Assembly (NCBI RefSeq): GCF_003013395.1
Contig: NZ_PXZM01000029.1
Coordinates: 221,748-285,747, forward strand
Source of the DNA: Brevibacillus fortis
GTDB lineage: Bacteria > Bacillota > Bacilli > Brevibacillales > Brevibacillaceae
Direction: 5' to 3'
DNA: 64,000 nt
Part shown: positions 53,786 through 63,431 of the stretch, one piece after another
Position numbering within the stretch: the stretch's first letter is position 1
How the letters are laid out: each line of letters starts with the position of its first letter
Notes under the pieces: generated by a model
Seen by the model: the letters and a program-made list of their open reading frames with translations, nothing else
Databases searched by the model: none
Told to the model about the DNA's origin: nothing
Position numbers and translations under genes: made by a program

Positions 53786-54451
53786 TCATCTTTTCCTATT
53801 TATTTTCTCCAAAATATCGTCTTCCCCTTCCCCGTCCCAGCGCGAAATAAGCGGGCCAATGATCGTATACGGTGGCAAAGGTCGTCCGAGTCCACTGAAC
53901 ATATGCGTAGTCGCTGCAACTGCGACGATTGTCAGCATGGAGAAAATCATTCTTTCCTTCCCAATCGTCTGAATCGAGCATAGGACGATCAGCCCATCGA
54001 TTAGAAAAATCAGCAAAGCAACCCGCAGCTTGTATCGTCTGGCAAGAAATTGCGCGAGCAGGTCTGTCCCGCCCGTATTCGTCTCGTAGGCAAGCATCAC
54101 GCCGATACCCATTCCGATTAACACGCCGCCAGTAACTGCGGAGATGGATGTTGACCACATATTCCAACCACGTATATCCGAGAGAATGTCGATAAAGAAA
54201 GCAGAAATCAGCATGCCGTGAAAGCTGTGAAAAAACAATCTGCGATCATAAAAAAAGACGATGGCATACACAGGGAGACTGACCAAAATCATCACGAGAC
54301 CCGGCGGCATCTGCATGTAATACGTCGCCAACAAACCGATCCCGATCATGCCCCCGTCCATCAGGCGGTGCGGAACCAAAAACAGATTGACTCCTACGCC
54401 TAGAAGCACGCTTCCTGTAAAAATCGCTACACTTTTTTGCAGCCAGTACAC
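53786..54451 (-). CDS. YitT-type membrane protein without the DUF2179 tail
   Basis: 221 aa with five or six transmembrane segments. GGMIGIGLLATYYMQMPPGL and the second-half LAYETNTGGTDLLAQFLARRY are the repeated halves of the YitT/DUF161 family. Typical family members are about 280 aa and end in a soluble DUF2179 domain, missing here. GTG start eight bases after AAGGAGG. Confidence 0.85.
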   Translation of the reverse strand: MYWLQKSVAIFTGSVLLGVGVNLFLVPHRLMDGGMIGIGLLATYYMQMPPGLVMILVSLPVYAIVFFYDRRLFFHSFHGMLISAFFIDILSDIRGWNMWSTSISAVTGGVLIGMGIGVMLAYETNTGGTDLLAQFLARRYKLRVALLIFLIDGLIVLCSIQTIGKERMIFSMLTIVAVAATTHMFSGLGRPLPPYTIIGPLISRWDGEGEDDILEKINRKR

Positions 54452-54736
54452 GTCGCTCCCCTCCTTGGACCATGCTCGTTTATGTTTATGATCGGATCGA
54501 AGCAGGTATGTCCAAGCATTGCCTCAGAATGCGCTCATTCATATCGGAACGTTTTGACTGTTCGGTTGACCTATTGGTATACTTACAACTAACAAGAAAA
54601 CCTGTAGCATGGCTCATAAAGGGTGTATCAACTACAGGCTTTAGATCGAATATTTATCCGTTTTTGGTCGTACATGTTAAATACCATTATCGTATCGGAG
54701 GTGAATTCTCCTCCTTTCGCACTGCGGGAGGCGGAG

Positions 54737-56101
54737 GTGTGCTTGGAGAGTCCGATAGGGGAGATTACGCTGAATCTGCTGCTCGTGGTATTTTTGGTTC
54801 TTCTGAACGGCTTCTTCGTCGCAGCAGAATTCTCCTTGGTAAAAGTTCGCCAAACTCGTCTGACTCAGCTCGTCAGTGAAGGCAATAACAAAAGTGCCCG
54901 CTACGCGCAAAAAGTCACACGAGAGCTCGACGCCTATCTGTCTGCCTGCCAGCTCGGAATTACACTGGCTTCGCTGGGGTTAGGCTGGGTCGGTGAACCT
55001 GCCGTCGCCCATTACGTCGCGCCCGTCATGGCATTATTTCATTTCCCGTCTTATTTGGTCGGTCCAATTTCTCTTGCGATCGCCTTTGCTATCATTACAT
55101 TTTTACATATCGTTTTCGGAGAGCTTGCGCCCAAGTCTTTGGCGATCCAAAAAGCGGAGGCCACTTCCCTATGGACTGCCGCACCGCTCATGTTTTTTTA
55201 CAAACTGAGCTATCCGCTCATCTGGTTTTTAAACGGAGCGGCCAATTTACTGATCAGACGCCTTGGAATTGAGCCTGCCACCGAAAACGAATCGGCTCAT
55301 ACGGAAGAAGAAATCCGCCTTCTTATGAACCAGAGTCATAAAGTTGGTCACATTGACCAGACCGAGATGGCTCTCGTCGACAATGTCTTCGTGTTCTCCG
55401 AACGTCTTGCCCGGGAAATCATGATCCCACGGATTGATATGATTTGCCTGTACGATGACAACACGTTTGACGAAAACCTAGAGATCATGAGAGAGTCTCG
55501 CCATTCACGCTTTCCCGTCGCCCACGAGGATAAGGACAGGCTGATTGGCTTTGTGCACACCTCAGATTTTTACCTCTCTGCGTTGACGACAGGAAAAGCA
55601 GAATTACATGATTTTCTCCGCCCTTTATTGACGGTGCCGGAGTCAATGGAAATTAGCGACGTCCTGCGCTTAATGCAAAAACGCCGTTCCCAGCTCGCCA
55701 TCGTGATTGACGAATACGGAGGTACAGCAGGGTTGTTAACGATGGAGGACATTTTGGAGGAAATCGTCGGTGATATTCAGGATGAGTTCGATGAAAATGA
55801 GCGCCCTGAAATTGAAGAAAGCTCCAGCAATACGCTCTCGGTTTCCGGCAAAACTCTCTTGACAGAACTGAATGATTACATATCGATTGAAGTCGTTTCC
55901 GACGAAGTCGACACCATTGCCGGATGGGTCTACAGCCAGTTAAATGAAGAGGTCGCGAAGGACAAAACCGTCACGTTCCAAGGCTATCTTTTTGCGATCA
56001 GTGAACTGGAAAACCATCGCATAACACGGGTGAGCATCACGTATCTGGGCGCGGAAGATTCGTCCGCTCTGTCTGAGGACATCGTGTCGCTGCGCTCCTA
56101 A
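54737..56101 (+). CDS. CNNM/HlyC-type membrane protein with CBS pair
   Basis: About 454 aa. CNNM (DUF21) membrane domain ([46 protein letters not shown]), two CBS domains ([34 protein letters not shown]) and a C-terminal CorC_HlyC domain. Members export magnesium or otherwise handle divalent ions. The start is uncertain: I chose GTG 54737, five bases after GGAGG; TTG 54742 is possible. The open frame extends to 54623, but those residues do not look like a membrane protein start. Confidence 0.85.
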   Translation: MCLESPIGEITLNLLLVVFLVLLNGFFVAAEFSLVKVRQTRLTQLVSEGNNKSARYAQKVTRELDAYLSACQLGITLASLGLGWVGEPAVAHYVAPVMALFHFPSYLVGPISLAIAFAIITFLHIVFGELAPKSLAIQKAEATSLWTAAPLMFFYKLSYPLIWFLNGAANLLIRRLGIEPATENESAHTEEEIRLLMNQSHKVGHIDQTEMALVDNVFVFSERLAREIMIPRIDMICLYDDNTFDENLEIMRESRHSRFPVAHEDKDRLIGFVHTSDFYLSALTTGKAELHDFLRPLLTVPESMEISDVLRLMQKRRSQLAIVIDEYGGTAGLLTMEDILEEIVGDIQDEFDENERPEIEESSSNTLSVSGKTLLTELNDYISIEVVSDEVDTIAGWVYSQLNEEVAKDKTVTFQGYLFAISELENHRITRVSITYLGAEDSSALSEDIVSLRS

Positions 56102-56124
56102 TCGAAACCAACAACCATAATGGC

Positions 56125-56159
56125 AAGTGTCCCCTGCCGACAGGGGGCACTTCTTATTT
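56125..56159 (+). terminator. Terminator after the CNNM gene
   Basis: AAGTGTCCCCTG-CCGA-CAGGGGGCACTT stem (one G-T pair) then CTTATTT, ending just before the helicase gene. Confidence 0.8.
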
Positions 56160-56169
56160 CCGAGGTGTC

Positions 56170-58584
56170 ATGATGAACTATGCTTTACTAGACAACAAAC
56201 CCATCCTGTTGCTACCAGAGAACTATAACCGCATACCGTTTTGGCGCATGGCTGCCCGACAGGACAAGGTACGCTGTCCAGTCTGTGCATCAGCACTTCG
56301 TCTTCATGCTGGCATCAGCTTTGAGCCGCACTTCTTCCATCCTGAAGGAGCAGAATGCCCGCTTCTGACGGAAAATGGTCCTGCTCCACTCGATTCGTTA
56401 CAAGCAATAGATGAAATGGCTGCAACTGCCTTTCAGGCTGTCTTGGCTACTACGGTCGAAAAGGATCACAGCGAGGATAACACGCAAGAACCACTCGCTT
56501 TCTCAACCAAAGAGCACAGCGAGGCATCCCTAGACGAAGAAAATACAACGGCCATCGGCTCCTTTCGCCTTCCGAAAAAAAGAACGATTGGCTCAAGCAC
56601 AACGCCTCCCCCGCCAGCTCCGAAGCCACCGGTTTTCCGCAAACGCTTGATGCCGAAGAAGACCATCTCTCATATGGCTGAGCAAATGCGTGATCAACCG
56701 CTACACCCAGGACAACAACAAGCGGTGCACGCTACCGAGGGGCCTTTTCTCATCCTCGCCGGAGCCGGAAGTGGCAAAACGCGCGTCATGACTGCACGCA
56801 CGACTCACTTGATCTGTGAGTTGGGCGTAAAGCCGAATCAAATCATGGTCGTGACCTTTACGACCAAAGCCGCCGATGAAATCCGCCAGCGCATTGCCCG
56901 GCAGCTACCTGCTGGACAAGCACGTGAACTGATTGCTGGCACGTTCCATAGCATCTTTTACCGAATGCTCTTGCATCACCAGTCAGATCGCTGGGATCAG
57001 CAGCGCCTCTTGAAAAAGGATTGGCAAAAATGGCGCTTGATGCGCGAGACTGGCGCACTGCTTGGTCATGACGACCTTGCCGCGTTAAAGGAAACAGAGA
57101 TCACGGAAGCACTCGGCATCGTCAGCCGTTGGAAAAACGAATACATCCTCCCCCAGGAGGTCGCGTATCGGGAAGCAAGTAACGATGCAGAAAAACGGGC
57201 GATTCAGCTTTATCCGCTGTATGAGGCCACGAAGAAAAAGCATCATTGGTTTGACTTTGACGACATGCTCATTGGCTGCTACGAAATGCTGCGCGATGAT
57301 CCAGGGCTTCTGCGCCGCTATCAGGACCGCATCACCTATGTCATGGTCGATGAGTTTCAGGATATCAATCGCATTCAGTATGAGACGGTCAAGCTGCTAG
57401 CCGCTCCCCAAAACAATTTGTGTGTCATCGGGGATGACGATCAGTCCATTTACGGCTTTCGTGGCAGTAATCCGCAGTACATCTTGGGCTTCACCAAAGA
57501 CTTTCCGCAAGCGTCGACATTTACACTCGAGGTCAACTACCGTTCCCATTCCTCGATTGTCAGTCTTGGCTATTCGCTGATCGGTCACAACCGGGAGCGT
57601 TGGGCAAAGGAATGTCAGTCTTTTCATCGCGAGGAAGGCGACACGTATTTATTCGAGCCGGAAGACGAAGAAGAACAAGCTTCTCGGATCGTCGATGAAA
57701 TTATCCACCGTCGCGAGCAAGGGGCCATTTTGGGTGAATGCGCGATCTTGTACCGCACCAATGAATCTGCGCGCCCCATTTTGGAGCGCCTGAGCGAAGC
57801 AGGGATTCCTTTTCATTACACCCAAGAGGAGGATTCCTTTTACCAACGCCAGACAGTTCGCTGGACGCTAAATTATTTGCGGCTCGCGCTAAACCCGGAT
57901 GACACAGACGCGCTTAAAGAAATATTGTCTACCCTCTACATCTCAGCTGAAATGTGGAATGCCTTGCGCAGCCAAGCTATCATCGAGGACAAGCCGATTC
58001 TGCACGTTCTTCCGCATCTGACACAGATCAAACCGTATCAGCGCAAGCACATGCAGCAAATTAACGAGATTCTCACCGCGTGCAAGGATGTTCCACCTGC
58101 CCAGGCACTGGAGCTCATCTATGAGGATGGCAAACTGCGCGACTATCTAAAAAAACGCGCGAAAGACCGGGAAGATGGCCGGGAACGTTGGAGCGATGAG
58201 CTGCAGCAAATACTGGCAGCTTCCAAGCGCCATGCGTCGATCAGCGATTTTTTGGCTTATATCGATCAAATGGCACGACAAGAAAAAGAGTGGCGCACGA
58301 TGCGACCACTCCCGGACGAAGCTGTTCATGTTTTAAGCATCCATCGGGCAAAAGGTCTCGAATACGACCACGTCTTCTTGCCCGATCTGGTAGAAGGTGC
58401 CCTTCCTCATGAGTACACATTGGATGAGCTGCGAAAAGGCGGCTCTGGTGCGCTTGAAGAAGAACGCCGACTCTTATACGTCGCGATTACCCGGGCCCGT
58501 CGCAGCTTGTGTATCGGTATCCCCCGGGAGCGATTCGGACGAAAGACCCGCACCTCCCGCTTCATTGCCGAGATGGGCAGGTAA
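56170..58584 (+). CDS. UvrD/Rep-type SF1 helicase with N-terminal CoiA-like zinc finger
   Basis: 804 aa. Residues 1-70 contain VRCPVCASALRLHAG and FFHPEGAECPLL, a C-x-x-C plus H/C pattern like the N-terminal finger of the competence protein CoiA. A Pro/Thr-rich linker follows (about 130-165). The helicase core has all SF1A motifs: ILAGAGSGKTRV (I), VTFTTKAADEIRQR (Ia), VDEFQDINRIQ (II), GDDDQSIYGFRGS (III), VNYRSHSSIV (IV), LSIHRAKGLEYDHVFLP (V), LLYVAITRARRSL (VI). A 3'-5' DNA translocase acting in repair or recombination is likely; the finger suggests a specific DNA structure or nuclease partner. Two adjacent ATGs (56170, 56173) follow GAGGTG. Confidence 0.92.
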   Translation: MMNYALLDNKPILLLPENYNRIPFWRMAARQDKVRCPVCASALRLHAGISFEPHFFHPEGAECPLLTENGPAPLDSLQAIDEMAATAFQAVLATTVEKDHSEDNTQEPLAFSTKEHSEASLDEENTTAIGSFRLPKKRTIGSSTTPPPPAPKPPVFRKRLMPKKTISHMAEQMRDQPLHPGQQQAVHATEGPFLILAGAGSGKTRVMTARTTHLICELGVKPNQIMVVTFTTKAADEIRQRIARQLPAGQARELIAGTFHSIFYRMLLHHQSDRWDQQRLLKKDWQKWRLMRETGALLGHDDLAALKETEITEALGIVSRWKNEYILPQEVAYREASNDAEKRAIQLYPLYEATKKKHHWFDFDDMLIGCYEMLRDDPGLLRRYQDRITYVMVDEFQDINRIQYETVKLLAAPQNNLCVIGDDDQSIYGFRGSNPQYILGFTKDFPQASTFTLEVNYRSHSSIVSLGYSLIGHNRERWAKECQSFHREEGDTYLFEPEDEEEQASRIVDEIIHRREQGAILGECAILYRTNESARPILERLSEAGIPFHYTQEEDSFYQRQTVRWTLNYLRLALNPDDTDALKEILSTLYISAEMWNALRSQAIIEDKPILHVLPHLTQIKPYQRKHMQQINEILTACKDVPPAQALELIYEDGKLRDYLKKRAKDREDGRERWSDELQQILAASKRHASISDFLAYIDQMARQEKEWRTMRPLPDEAVHVLSIHRAKGLEYDHVFLPDLVEGALPHEYTLDELRKGGSGALEEERRLLYVAITRARRSLCIGIPRERFGRKTRTSRFIAEMGR

Positions 58585-58643
58585 GTACTGAAAACCACCG
58601 CCCATATAAATCAAGAATTCTTCCATGTTCGTAATCAATGGAA

Positions 58644-58712
58644 ACATAAAAAACAGGCCCCCTTTCACGCATTTTGGGTATAGTATGCGAGAAACCGGGG
58701 CCTGTTATTCTT
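58644..58712 (-). terminator. Bidirectional terminator between the helicase gene and fabI
   Basis: ACAGGCCCC ... GGGGCCTGT with an internal CGCAT/ATGCG pair; T runs flank both ends (TATTCTTTTT on plus, TTTTTTATG on minus). Confidence 0.8.
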
Positions 58713-58733
58713 TTTCGATAAATTTGCTGCTGG

Positions 58734-59507
58734 TTAGCCGCCAATAATGCTGTAGCCAGCATCGACGTGCAGAATTTCACCCGTGATTCCTCGGGAGAGA
58801 TTGCTGAACAAGAAGAGCGCAGTGTCGCCTACTTCTGATTGGTCAATCGTGCGGCGCAATGGCGCTTTTTCCTCAATTTCCTTCAGCACGGTGTTGAAAT
58901 TGCGGATTCCTTTTGCAGCAAGCGTACGAATTGGACCAGCGGAGATCGCATTGATACGAATGTTCTCTTTGCCCAAGTCGTTTGCCAAGTAACGAACAGA
59001 TGCATCAAGCGCAGCTTTGGCTACACCCATTACGTTGTAGTTTTGAATGACGCGCTCACCGCCAAGGTACGTCAAGGTTACGATGCTTCCGCCCTCAGTC
59101 ATCAACGGACGAGCAGCACGAGCAACTGCAACCAGGGAGAATGCGCTAATGTCTTGTGCCAACGCGTATCCTTCGCGGGATGTGTTGACATACTCGCCTT
59201 CGAGCTCTTCGGTTTTCGCAAACGCGATGCAATGCGCCAGTCCGTGAATAACGCCCACTTTTTCTTTGATCACAGCAAAAGCCGCTTCTACATCCTCATC
59301 CTTCGTAACATCGCAATTCACCAACAGCGACTCTACTCCCAATTTTTCCGTGAGTGCCGCCACGTTTTCACGCAGACGCTCCCCTTGGTACGTAAAAATC
59401 AGATTCGCTCCAGCATTATGTAAGGATTGTGCAATTCCCCAGGCAATGCTGCGGTGGTTTGCTACGCCCATGATGACGATGTTCTTTCCTTGCAACAATG
59501 TATTCAT
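58734..59507 (-). CDS. fabI: Enoyl-ACP reductase, FabI
   Basis: 257 aa, usual length. NAD(H)-binding start KNIVIMGVANHRSIAWGIAQ; the SDR active site with the Y-x6-K spacing in QNYNVMGVAKAALDA and the upstream Tyr in LTYLGGERV; C-terminal LHVDAGYSIIGG. It reduces enoyl-ACP in the last step of fatty-acid elongation. AAAGGGG precedes the ATG. Monocistronic. Confidence 0.96.
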   Translation of the reverse strand: MNTLLQGKNIVIMGVANHRSIAWGIAQSLHNAGANLIFTYQGERLRENVAALTEKLGVESLLVNCDVTKDEDVEAAFAVIKEKVGVIHGLAHCIAFAKTEELEGEYVNTSREGYALAQDISAFSLVAVARAARPLMTEGGSIVTLTYLGGERVIQNYNVMGVAKAALDASVRYLANDLGKENIRINAISAGPIRTLAAKGIRNFNTVLKEIEEKAPLRRTIDQSEVGDTALFLFSNLSRGITGEILHVDAGYSIIGG

Positions 59508-59601
59508 TATGTATCTGCCCCTTTCCCAACTTATTCCCCTGCATTATAACCGATCTTGTCCATGGATACGAGGGATAAACGAGAGGGGCTGGTAAAAACA
59601 T

Positions 59602-59754
59602 TTAATCAGTACTTCCGGCCTGATCGGTCAGCGCAGATAAAACTTCAGAGGAAGCCCACGATTCCTGCAATGGATTCAACGATGTCCCCATGACCGGGAA
59701 TTCAGTCAGTGACTGCAAGAGATCGTCCTTTTGCATTTGCTCTTGATTGTTCAT
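59602..59754 (-). CDS. Short hypothetical protein
   Basis: 50 aa, acidic, no transmembrane or Cys residues (MNNQEQMQKDDLLQSLTEFP start). AGGGAGTG lies about 12 bases before the ATG. Possibly a sporulation-type small protein but no family recognised. Confidence 0.45.
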   Translation of the reverse strand: MNNQEQMQKDDLLQSLTEFPVMGTSLNPLQESWASSEVLSALTDQAGSTD

Positions 59755-59808
59755 ACTGTCAGTCCACACTCCCTTCCTCCAGTCTAGACTGGGTAGGAAT
59801 GGGACATT

Positions 59809-60534
59809 TTATGCATGCAAGTGGTTCGCGTGCAAATACGCAGACAAAATAAGATACACGGCCATAGCCCCCACAAAATAAACCCCGTACTGTGCCTTTT
59901 TGGTTTGTCCGATATAAGGAACGAGATGACTGGCGGATACATACAGAAAAATACCTGTCGTCATGGCCAACATAATGCCAGACCAATTCGCTGGAAACAT
60001 TTGCTCGGCAAAACCAAAGCTGAAGGCTCCTGCAATCGTCGCGATTCCAAGCGATGTCGCCCCCCAAAATGCTTTCTTTCTTGAATTGGTTGCTGCGAGC
60101 AGCAGAGAGGCAATGGTCACACCATCCGGAATTTTGTGTAGCAGCATAGCCACCAGGACCGATACCCCTACTTCTGAATCCATCCTCAGGCTAGCGACCA
60201 ATGAAACCCCTTCGACAAATGCATGCAATAAAAAACCCGTCATGACCCCAATGATTCCCGTGGAGCCAAACTCTCCGCTAGACTTGCTGATTAATTCCAG
60301 AGCAAAAAGCGTCACAAAGCCAACGAGCACAAATGGCATCAACCACAAGCTCTGGTCAGAAAAGACATGTGGCATCAAATCTAGCAGCGTAATCGCCAGC
60401 AGCAGCCCAGCCCCTGCACTGATCATCGCAAACAATGCCTCTGATGACCAGGCACGCAGACATAACAGCAGTCCCCCGATACTGCTCGCCAAGGCAGCAG
60501 TCAAAAGGACAATCCAGAAAACAGATTGCATCAT
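59809..60534 (-). CDS. ZIP family metal transporter
   Basis: 241 aa with eight predicted transmembrane segments. Helix IV carries LLHAFVEGVSLVASL and helix V AMLLHKIPDGVTIASLL, the metal-binding H-x-x-x-E-G and H-x-x-P-(D/E)-G motifs of ZIP proteins. A histidine pair ends the protein (HANHLHA). Imports zinc, manganese or iron; which metal is not evident. AGGAGAGG is five bases before the ATG. A short upstream ORF and an inverted repeat lie in the divergent region. Confidence 0.92.
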   Translation of the reverse strand: MMQSVFWIVLLTAALASSIGGLLLCLRAWSSEALFAMISAGAGLLLAITLLDLMPHVFSDQSLWLMPFVLVGFVTLFALELISKSSGEFGSTGIIGVMTGFLLHAFVEGVSLVASLRMDSEVGVSVLVAMLLHKIPDGVTIASLLLAATNSRKKAFWGATSLGIATIAGAFSFGFAEQMFPANWSGIMLAMTTGIFLYVSASHLVPYIGQTKKAQYGVYFVGAMAVYLILSAYLHANHLHA

Positions 60535-60546
60535 CCGGTCCTCTCC

Positions 60547-60567
60547 TCACCCAACGAGCAAAAACAT
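60547..60567 (-). promoter_or_regulatory. Six-codon upstream ORF before the ZIP gene
   Basis: ATG with AAGGAG five bases upstream encodes M-F-L-L-V-G and stops at TGA 13 bases before the ZIP start. It may be a leader peptide or chance. Confidence 0.3.
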
Positions 60568-60645
60568 GGTTACTCCTTCCATATGTACGCGCCTGTCCCG
60601 GTCATTATGAGCAGACAACCATATTTGACAAAATACGACGATCTG

Positions 60646-60723
60646 TCCGAATCGGACGAAAGATCACTAGTTTTTAGAACCTTTGTCGATTCTCTCTTAC
60701 CCGGAAATTTTTGGTGCTATAAT
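60646..60723 (+). promoter_or_regulatory. Extended -10 promoter and inverted repeat upstream of the MerR-like gene
   Basis: TGC-TATAAT (60715-60723) is an extended -10; the -35 is weak. GTCCGA-A-TCGGAC (60646-60658) is a perfect 6-bp inverted repeat within the ZIP/MerR divergent region and could be an operator for either gene. Confidence 0.5.
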
Positions 60724-60767
60724 GAGTCCACCGGGAATACCGAGAGGAAAAAAAGGAGTGATTCTGG

Positions 60768-61385
60768 ATGGATGTACAAGTTTGGATGGCTTCAAAAGAG
60801 GTAGCTGATCGCCTTGATGTGCATGTTCGTACACTGCGTAACTGGCTGGACTTGTTCGTACCTGCACAGGAACGTCTGAAAAATCCGCAGGGTCACTATT
60901 TGATCAGCGAAGCAGGCTTTGAACTGCTCAAGGAAGTGAAGGAAAGAAAAGACAGCGGCAACAGCTCGTTAAAAGATATTCAGCGCCAACTGATAGAAGA
61001 AGGACGCCTGTCCGAGGAAATGCTCATGGAAGAAGAACTCACAGGAGCGGAAGAAACCGCAGTTACGATCAGCGCCACAAACAAGCTGGGAACGGGCATG
61101 CGAGAAGTGGAATTGACGGTCCACGAGACACTCGTCCAATTTCAGCAGGAGCTAACACAGCTCTCCTCTATGAACCATATGCAATCGACCATTCTGCAAA
61201 AGATTGCGGATATTGAAGAGATGCAAGAGTCCCTTCGCCTGGAAATGCGCCGTGTTACTTTTGAACTGGATCTTATGCAGCAGCGCTTGACTCGTCGCAA
61301 GGAACGCTATGCCCGCTACGAGCCCCGCTGGTCACTCAACCCTTTCCGCTGGTTTACACGTTCAGATCGGGCAGCCGAGCAATAA
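60768..61385 (+). CDS. MerR-like DNA-binding protein with coiled coil
   Basis: 205 aa. N-terminal helix-turn-helix of MerR type (MASKEVADRLDVHVRTLRNW ... GHYLISEAGFELLKEV), then a helical region about 110-190 rich in E, Q and R consistent with a coiled coil, and a basic C-terminus. Such proteins in Bacilli act as DNA-binding adaptors or phage-type regulators rather than metal sensors; the metal-binding cysteines of classical MerR are absent. AAGGAG is nine bases before the ATG. It may regulate itself and possibly the divergent ZIP gene. Confidence 0.8.
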   Translation: MDVQVWMASKEVADRLDVHVRTLRNWLDLFVPAQERLKNPQGHYLISEAGFELLKEVKERKDSGNSSLKDIQRQLIEEGRLSEEMLMEEELTGAEETAVTISATNKLGTGMREVELTVHETLVQFQQELTQLSSMNHMQSTILQKIADIEEMQESLRLEMRRVTFELDLMQQRLTRRKERYARYEPRWSLNPFRWFTRSDRAAEQ

Positions 61386-61538
61386 ATGCAAACTGATACG
61401 GAAAAAAATGACAATTAAGAGAAGTACTTCAACAGCGGTAGTCTCCCCATGTTCTACTGTGATAAAATGGTACTATATGAACTGACTGAAAATCAGGACT
61501 ATTTACATTCCATCAAAAAAAGGACTGGGGCTTTCGTT

Positions 61539-62627
61539 GTGAGAAAATTGCATATTACTTCGGTAAAGCCGGGCGATGTCATCGCCAAGAGCGTGTTTCA
61601 GGAAAACGGAAACGTTCTGTTGGGGATCGGGGTACAACTAACCCCCCGTTACATCGAACGGCTTGTTCAATTGGGAATTGATACCCTTTACATTCAAGAC
61701 AAGCACACAGAAGATATCATGCCGGAAGATGTAATCCGCGATGAGACGCGTAAAGAAGCCGTGGATGCCGTATACAAAACGATGACCACCCTCATGGATC
61801 AGCCGCAGATCAAACGCCGTACGTCCGTTCCTGATTTCGGGAGCAGTTTTCAGAAGGTTTTTCGTGAAATCTTTCAAGATTTGAGTAGTCGAAAAGACAT
61901 CTTGGTCAACCTGTCCAGTCTTCACGTGTTGGATGGTTACCTTTTTCACCACGCTGTCAATGTCGCCGTTCTGTCTGGTGTGGTAGGGATGGCCAAAGGC
62001 TACAACCAGCAGCAGATGATGGAGTTGGGCATTGGTGCGCTTTTGTTCGACATCGGCATGACGCAGGTTCCTAAGGAGCTCTGGACCATGCGTACCGAGT
62101 TAAGCCCAGAAGAACGACAACGTGTCCAATACCATACCGAAGAGGGCTTCAATATTTTGCGGAATCAACATAATATCTCGGTCGTTTCTGCACACTGTGC
62201 GCTGCAGCACCACGAGAGATACAACGGAACAGGATATCCCCGTCAACTCTGTGAGAAAAACATTCACGAGTATGCACGCATCGTCGCAATCGCTGATGTT
62301 TACGATGCCTTAGTTTCCCCGCGTCCATTTCGGAAAAGCTACTCGCCGAGTGATGCTACCGAGTACTTGTTCGCTACGGGAAACACCTATTTCGACCTCG
62401 ACCTGCTCAAGCTATTCCTGCAGCACGTCGCCATTTATCCCATCGCTTCAACTGTATTGTTGAGTACAGGGCATACCGGGGTCGTTTCCAAAGTGAATCC
62501 ATTGGCAGTGAATCGGCCCACGATCCGTATTCTTACCAATGAAGATGGATCTGAGGTAGCCACCACATATGAAATCGATCTCTACGATAAAGAATGGATG
62601 AGCGTGACGATCGTCAAAACCTTATAA
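61539..62627 (+). CDS. HD-GYP domain protein with degenerate HD motif
   Basis: 362 aa from a GTG about eight bases after GGGG. N-terminal DUF3391-like part (HITSVKPGDVIAKSVFQE) followed by an HD-GYP domain: FHHAVNVAVLSGVVG, then LLFDIGMTQVP where HD-GYP proteins normally have L-L-H-D-I-G-K, HTEEGF, and an intact HHERYNGTGYP. The metal-ligand His of the HD pair is Phe, so c-di-GMP phosphodiesterase activity is doubtful; a binding role is possible. Ends with a small C-terminal beta-rich segment. Confidence 0.85.
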   Translation: MRKLHITSVKPGDVIAKSVFQENGNVLLGIGVQLTPRYIERLVQLGIDTLYIQDKHTEDIMPEDVIRDETRKEAVDAVYKTMTTLMDQPQIKRRTSVPDFGSSFQKVFREIFQDLSSRKDILVNLSSLHVLDGYLFHHAVNVAVLSGVVGMAKGYNQQQMMELGIGALLFDIGMTQVPKELWTMRTELSPEERQRVQYHTEEGFNILRNQHNISVVSAHCALQHHERYNGTGYPRQLCEKNIHEYARIVAIADVYDALVSPRPFRKSYSPSDATEYLFATGNTYFDLDLLKLFLQHVAIYPIASTVLLSTGHTGVVSKVNPLAVNRPTIRILTNEDGSEVATTYEIDLYDKEWMSVTIVKTL

Positions 62628-62637
62628 GCGAGACCAA

Positions 62638-62668
62638 GCTGAGATACCTTATTCATCTCAGTTTTTTC
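62638..62668 (+). terminator. Terminator after the HD-GYP gene
   Basis: CTGAGAT-ACCTTATTC-ATCTCAG then TTTTTTC. Confidence 0.85.
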
Positions 62669-63338
62669 ATGCGTGGGTACGAGTTGTTTTCGTACGTTGC
62701 AAATATCCCGCAACTAACACGAGAGCGACTACCCCAATTTTGATCGCCAATTCGAGCCACACCCTGCCTGCGATCCACGCATGCATCGCATCTTCCATCA
62801 GAATCATATTCGCCGCTGTCACAGCCAGGACACCTGAACCAACATAAACAAGCCATTCAAAGCGCTCCATTGCTCTTAGAATGAGCTGGCTACCAAAAAT
62901 CATGAGAGGCACGCTGATCAAAAGGCCCATCACGATGAGGACGACATCCCCTTTCGCTGCCCCCGCAATGGCGAGTACGTTATCCAGTCCCATCATCACA
63001 TCTGCCACGACAATCGTCTTGACCGCTTGAACCAAGTCTTCACTCGAGTTGATCGCTTCCTCGCGCTCGTCCTCGCGTAGCAGGTTGTAGCTGATCCATA
63101 GCAGAATAATCCCACCGATCATGTACACATACGGGATTTTCAGCAAATAAACAGCAAGAATCGTAGCGATCACGCGTACGATGATAGCAAGAAACGTCCC
63201 CCACAAAATGGCACGTTTTCGTTGTTCGAAAGGAAGCTTCCGACAAGCGATGGCAATGACCACCGCATTATCTCCACTTAATACGAGGTTAATGGTGATG
63301 ATGAGTAGCAGCGAAGAAAAAAAGGCAGATTCAAACAA
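62667..63338 (-). CDS. TerC/YjbE-type integral membrane protein
   Basis: 223 aa from a TTG eight bases after AGGAGG. Seven transmembrane segments. TINLVLSGDNAVVIAIA and VVADVMMGLDNVLAIAG are the two acidic membrane motifs of the TerC family, which includes manganese exporters such as YkoY and YceF in Bacillus. A -35/-10 is not evident. An open frame extends further upstream to 63629 but its composition is unlike a membrane start. Confidence 0.88.
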   Translation of the reverse strand: MFESAFFSSLLLIITINLVLSGDNAVVIAIACRKLPFEQRKRAILWGTFLAIIVRVIATILAVYLLKIPYVYMIGGIILLWISYNLLREDEREEAINSSEDLVQAVKTIVVADVMMGLDNVLAIAGAAKGDVVLIVMGLLISVPLMIFGSQLILRAMERFEWLVYVGSGVLAVTAANMILMEDAMHAWIAGRVWLELAIKIGVVALVLVAGYLQRTKTTRTHA

Positions 63339-63431
63339 AGGATACACCCTCCTGAACTTTTTGAGCCCTACTCGCACCCTTGTACGGTGCCCCCGATTTT
63401 TTGTATGATGGTAACGAGGAGGGTTGTCGAA

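Noticed and set aside
54480..54736. Riboswitch upstream of the CNNM gene
   Set aside because: The region is long, but I found no recognisable M-box or other riboswitch core by eye.
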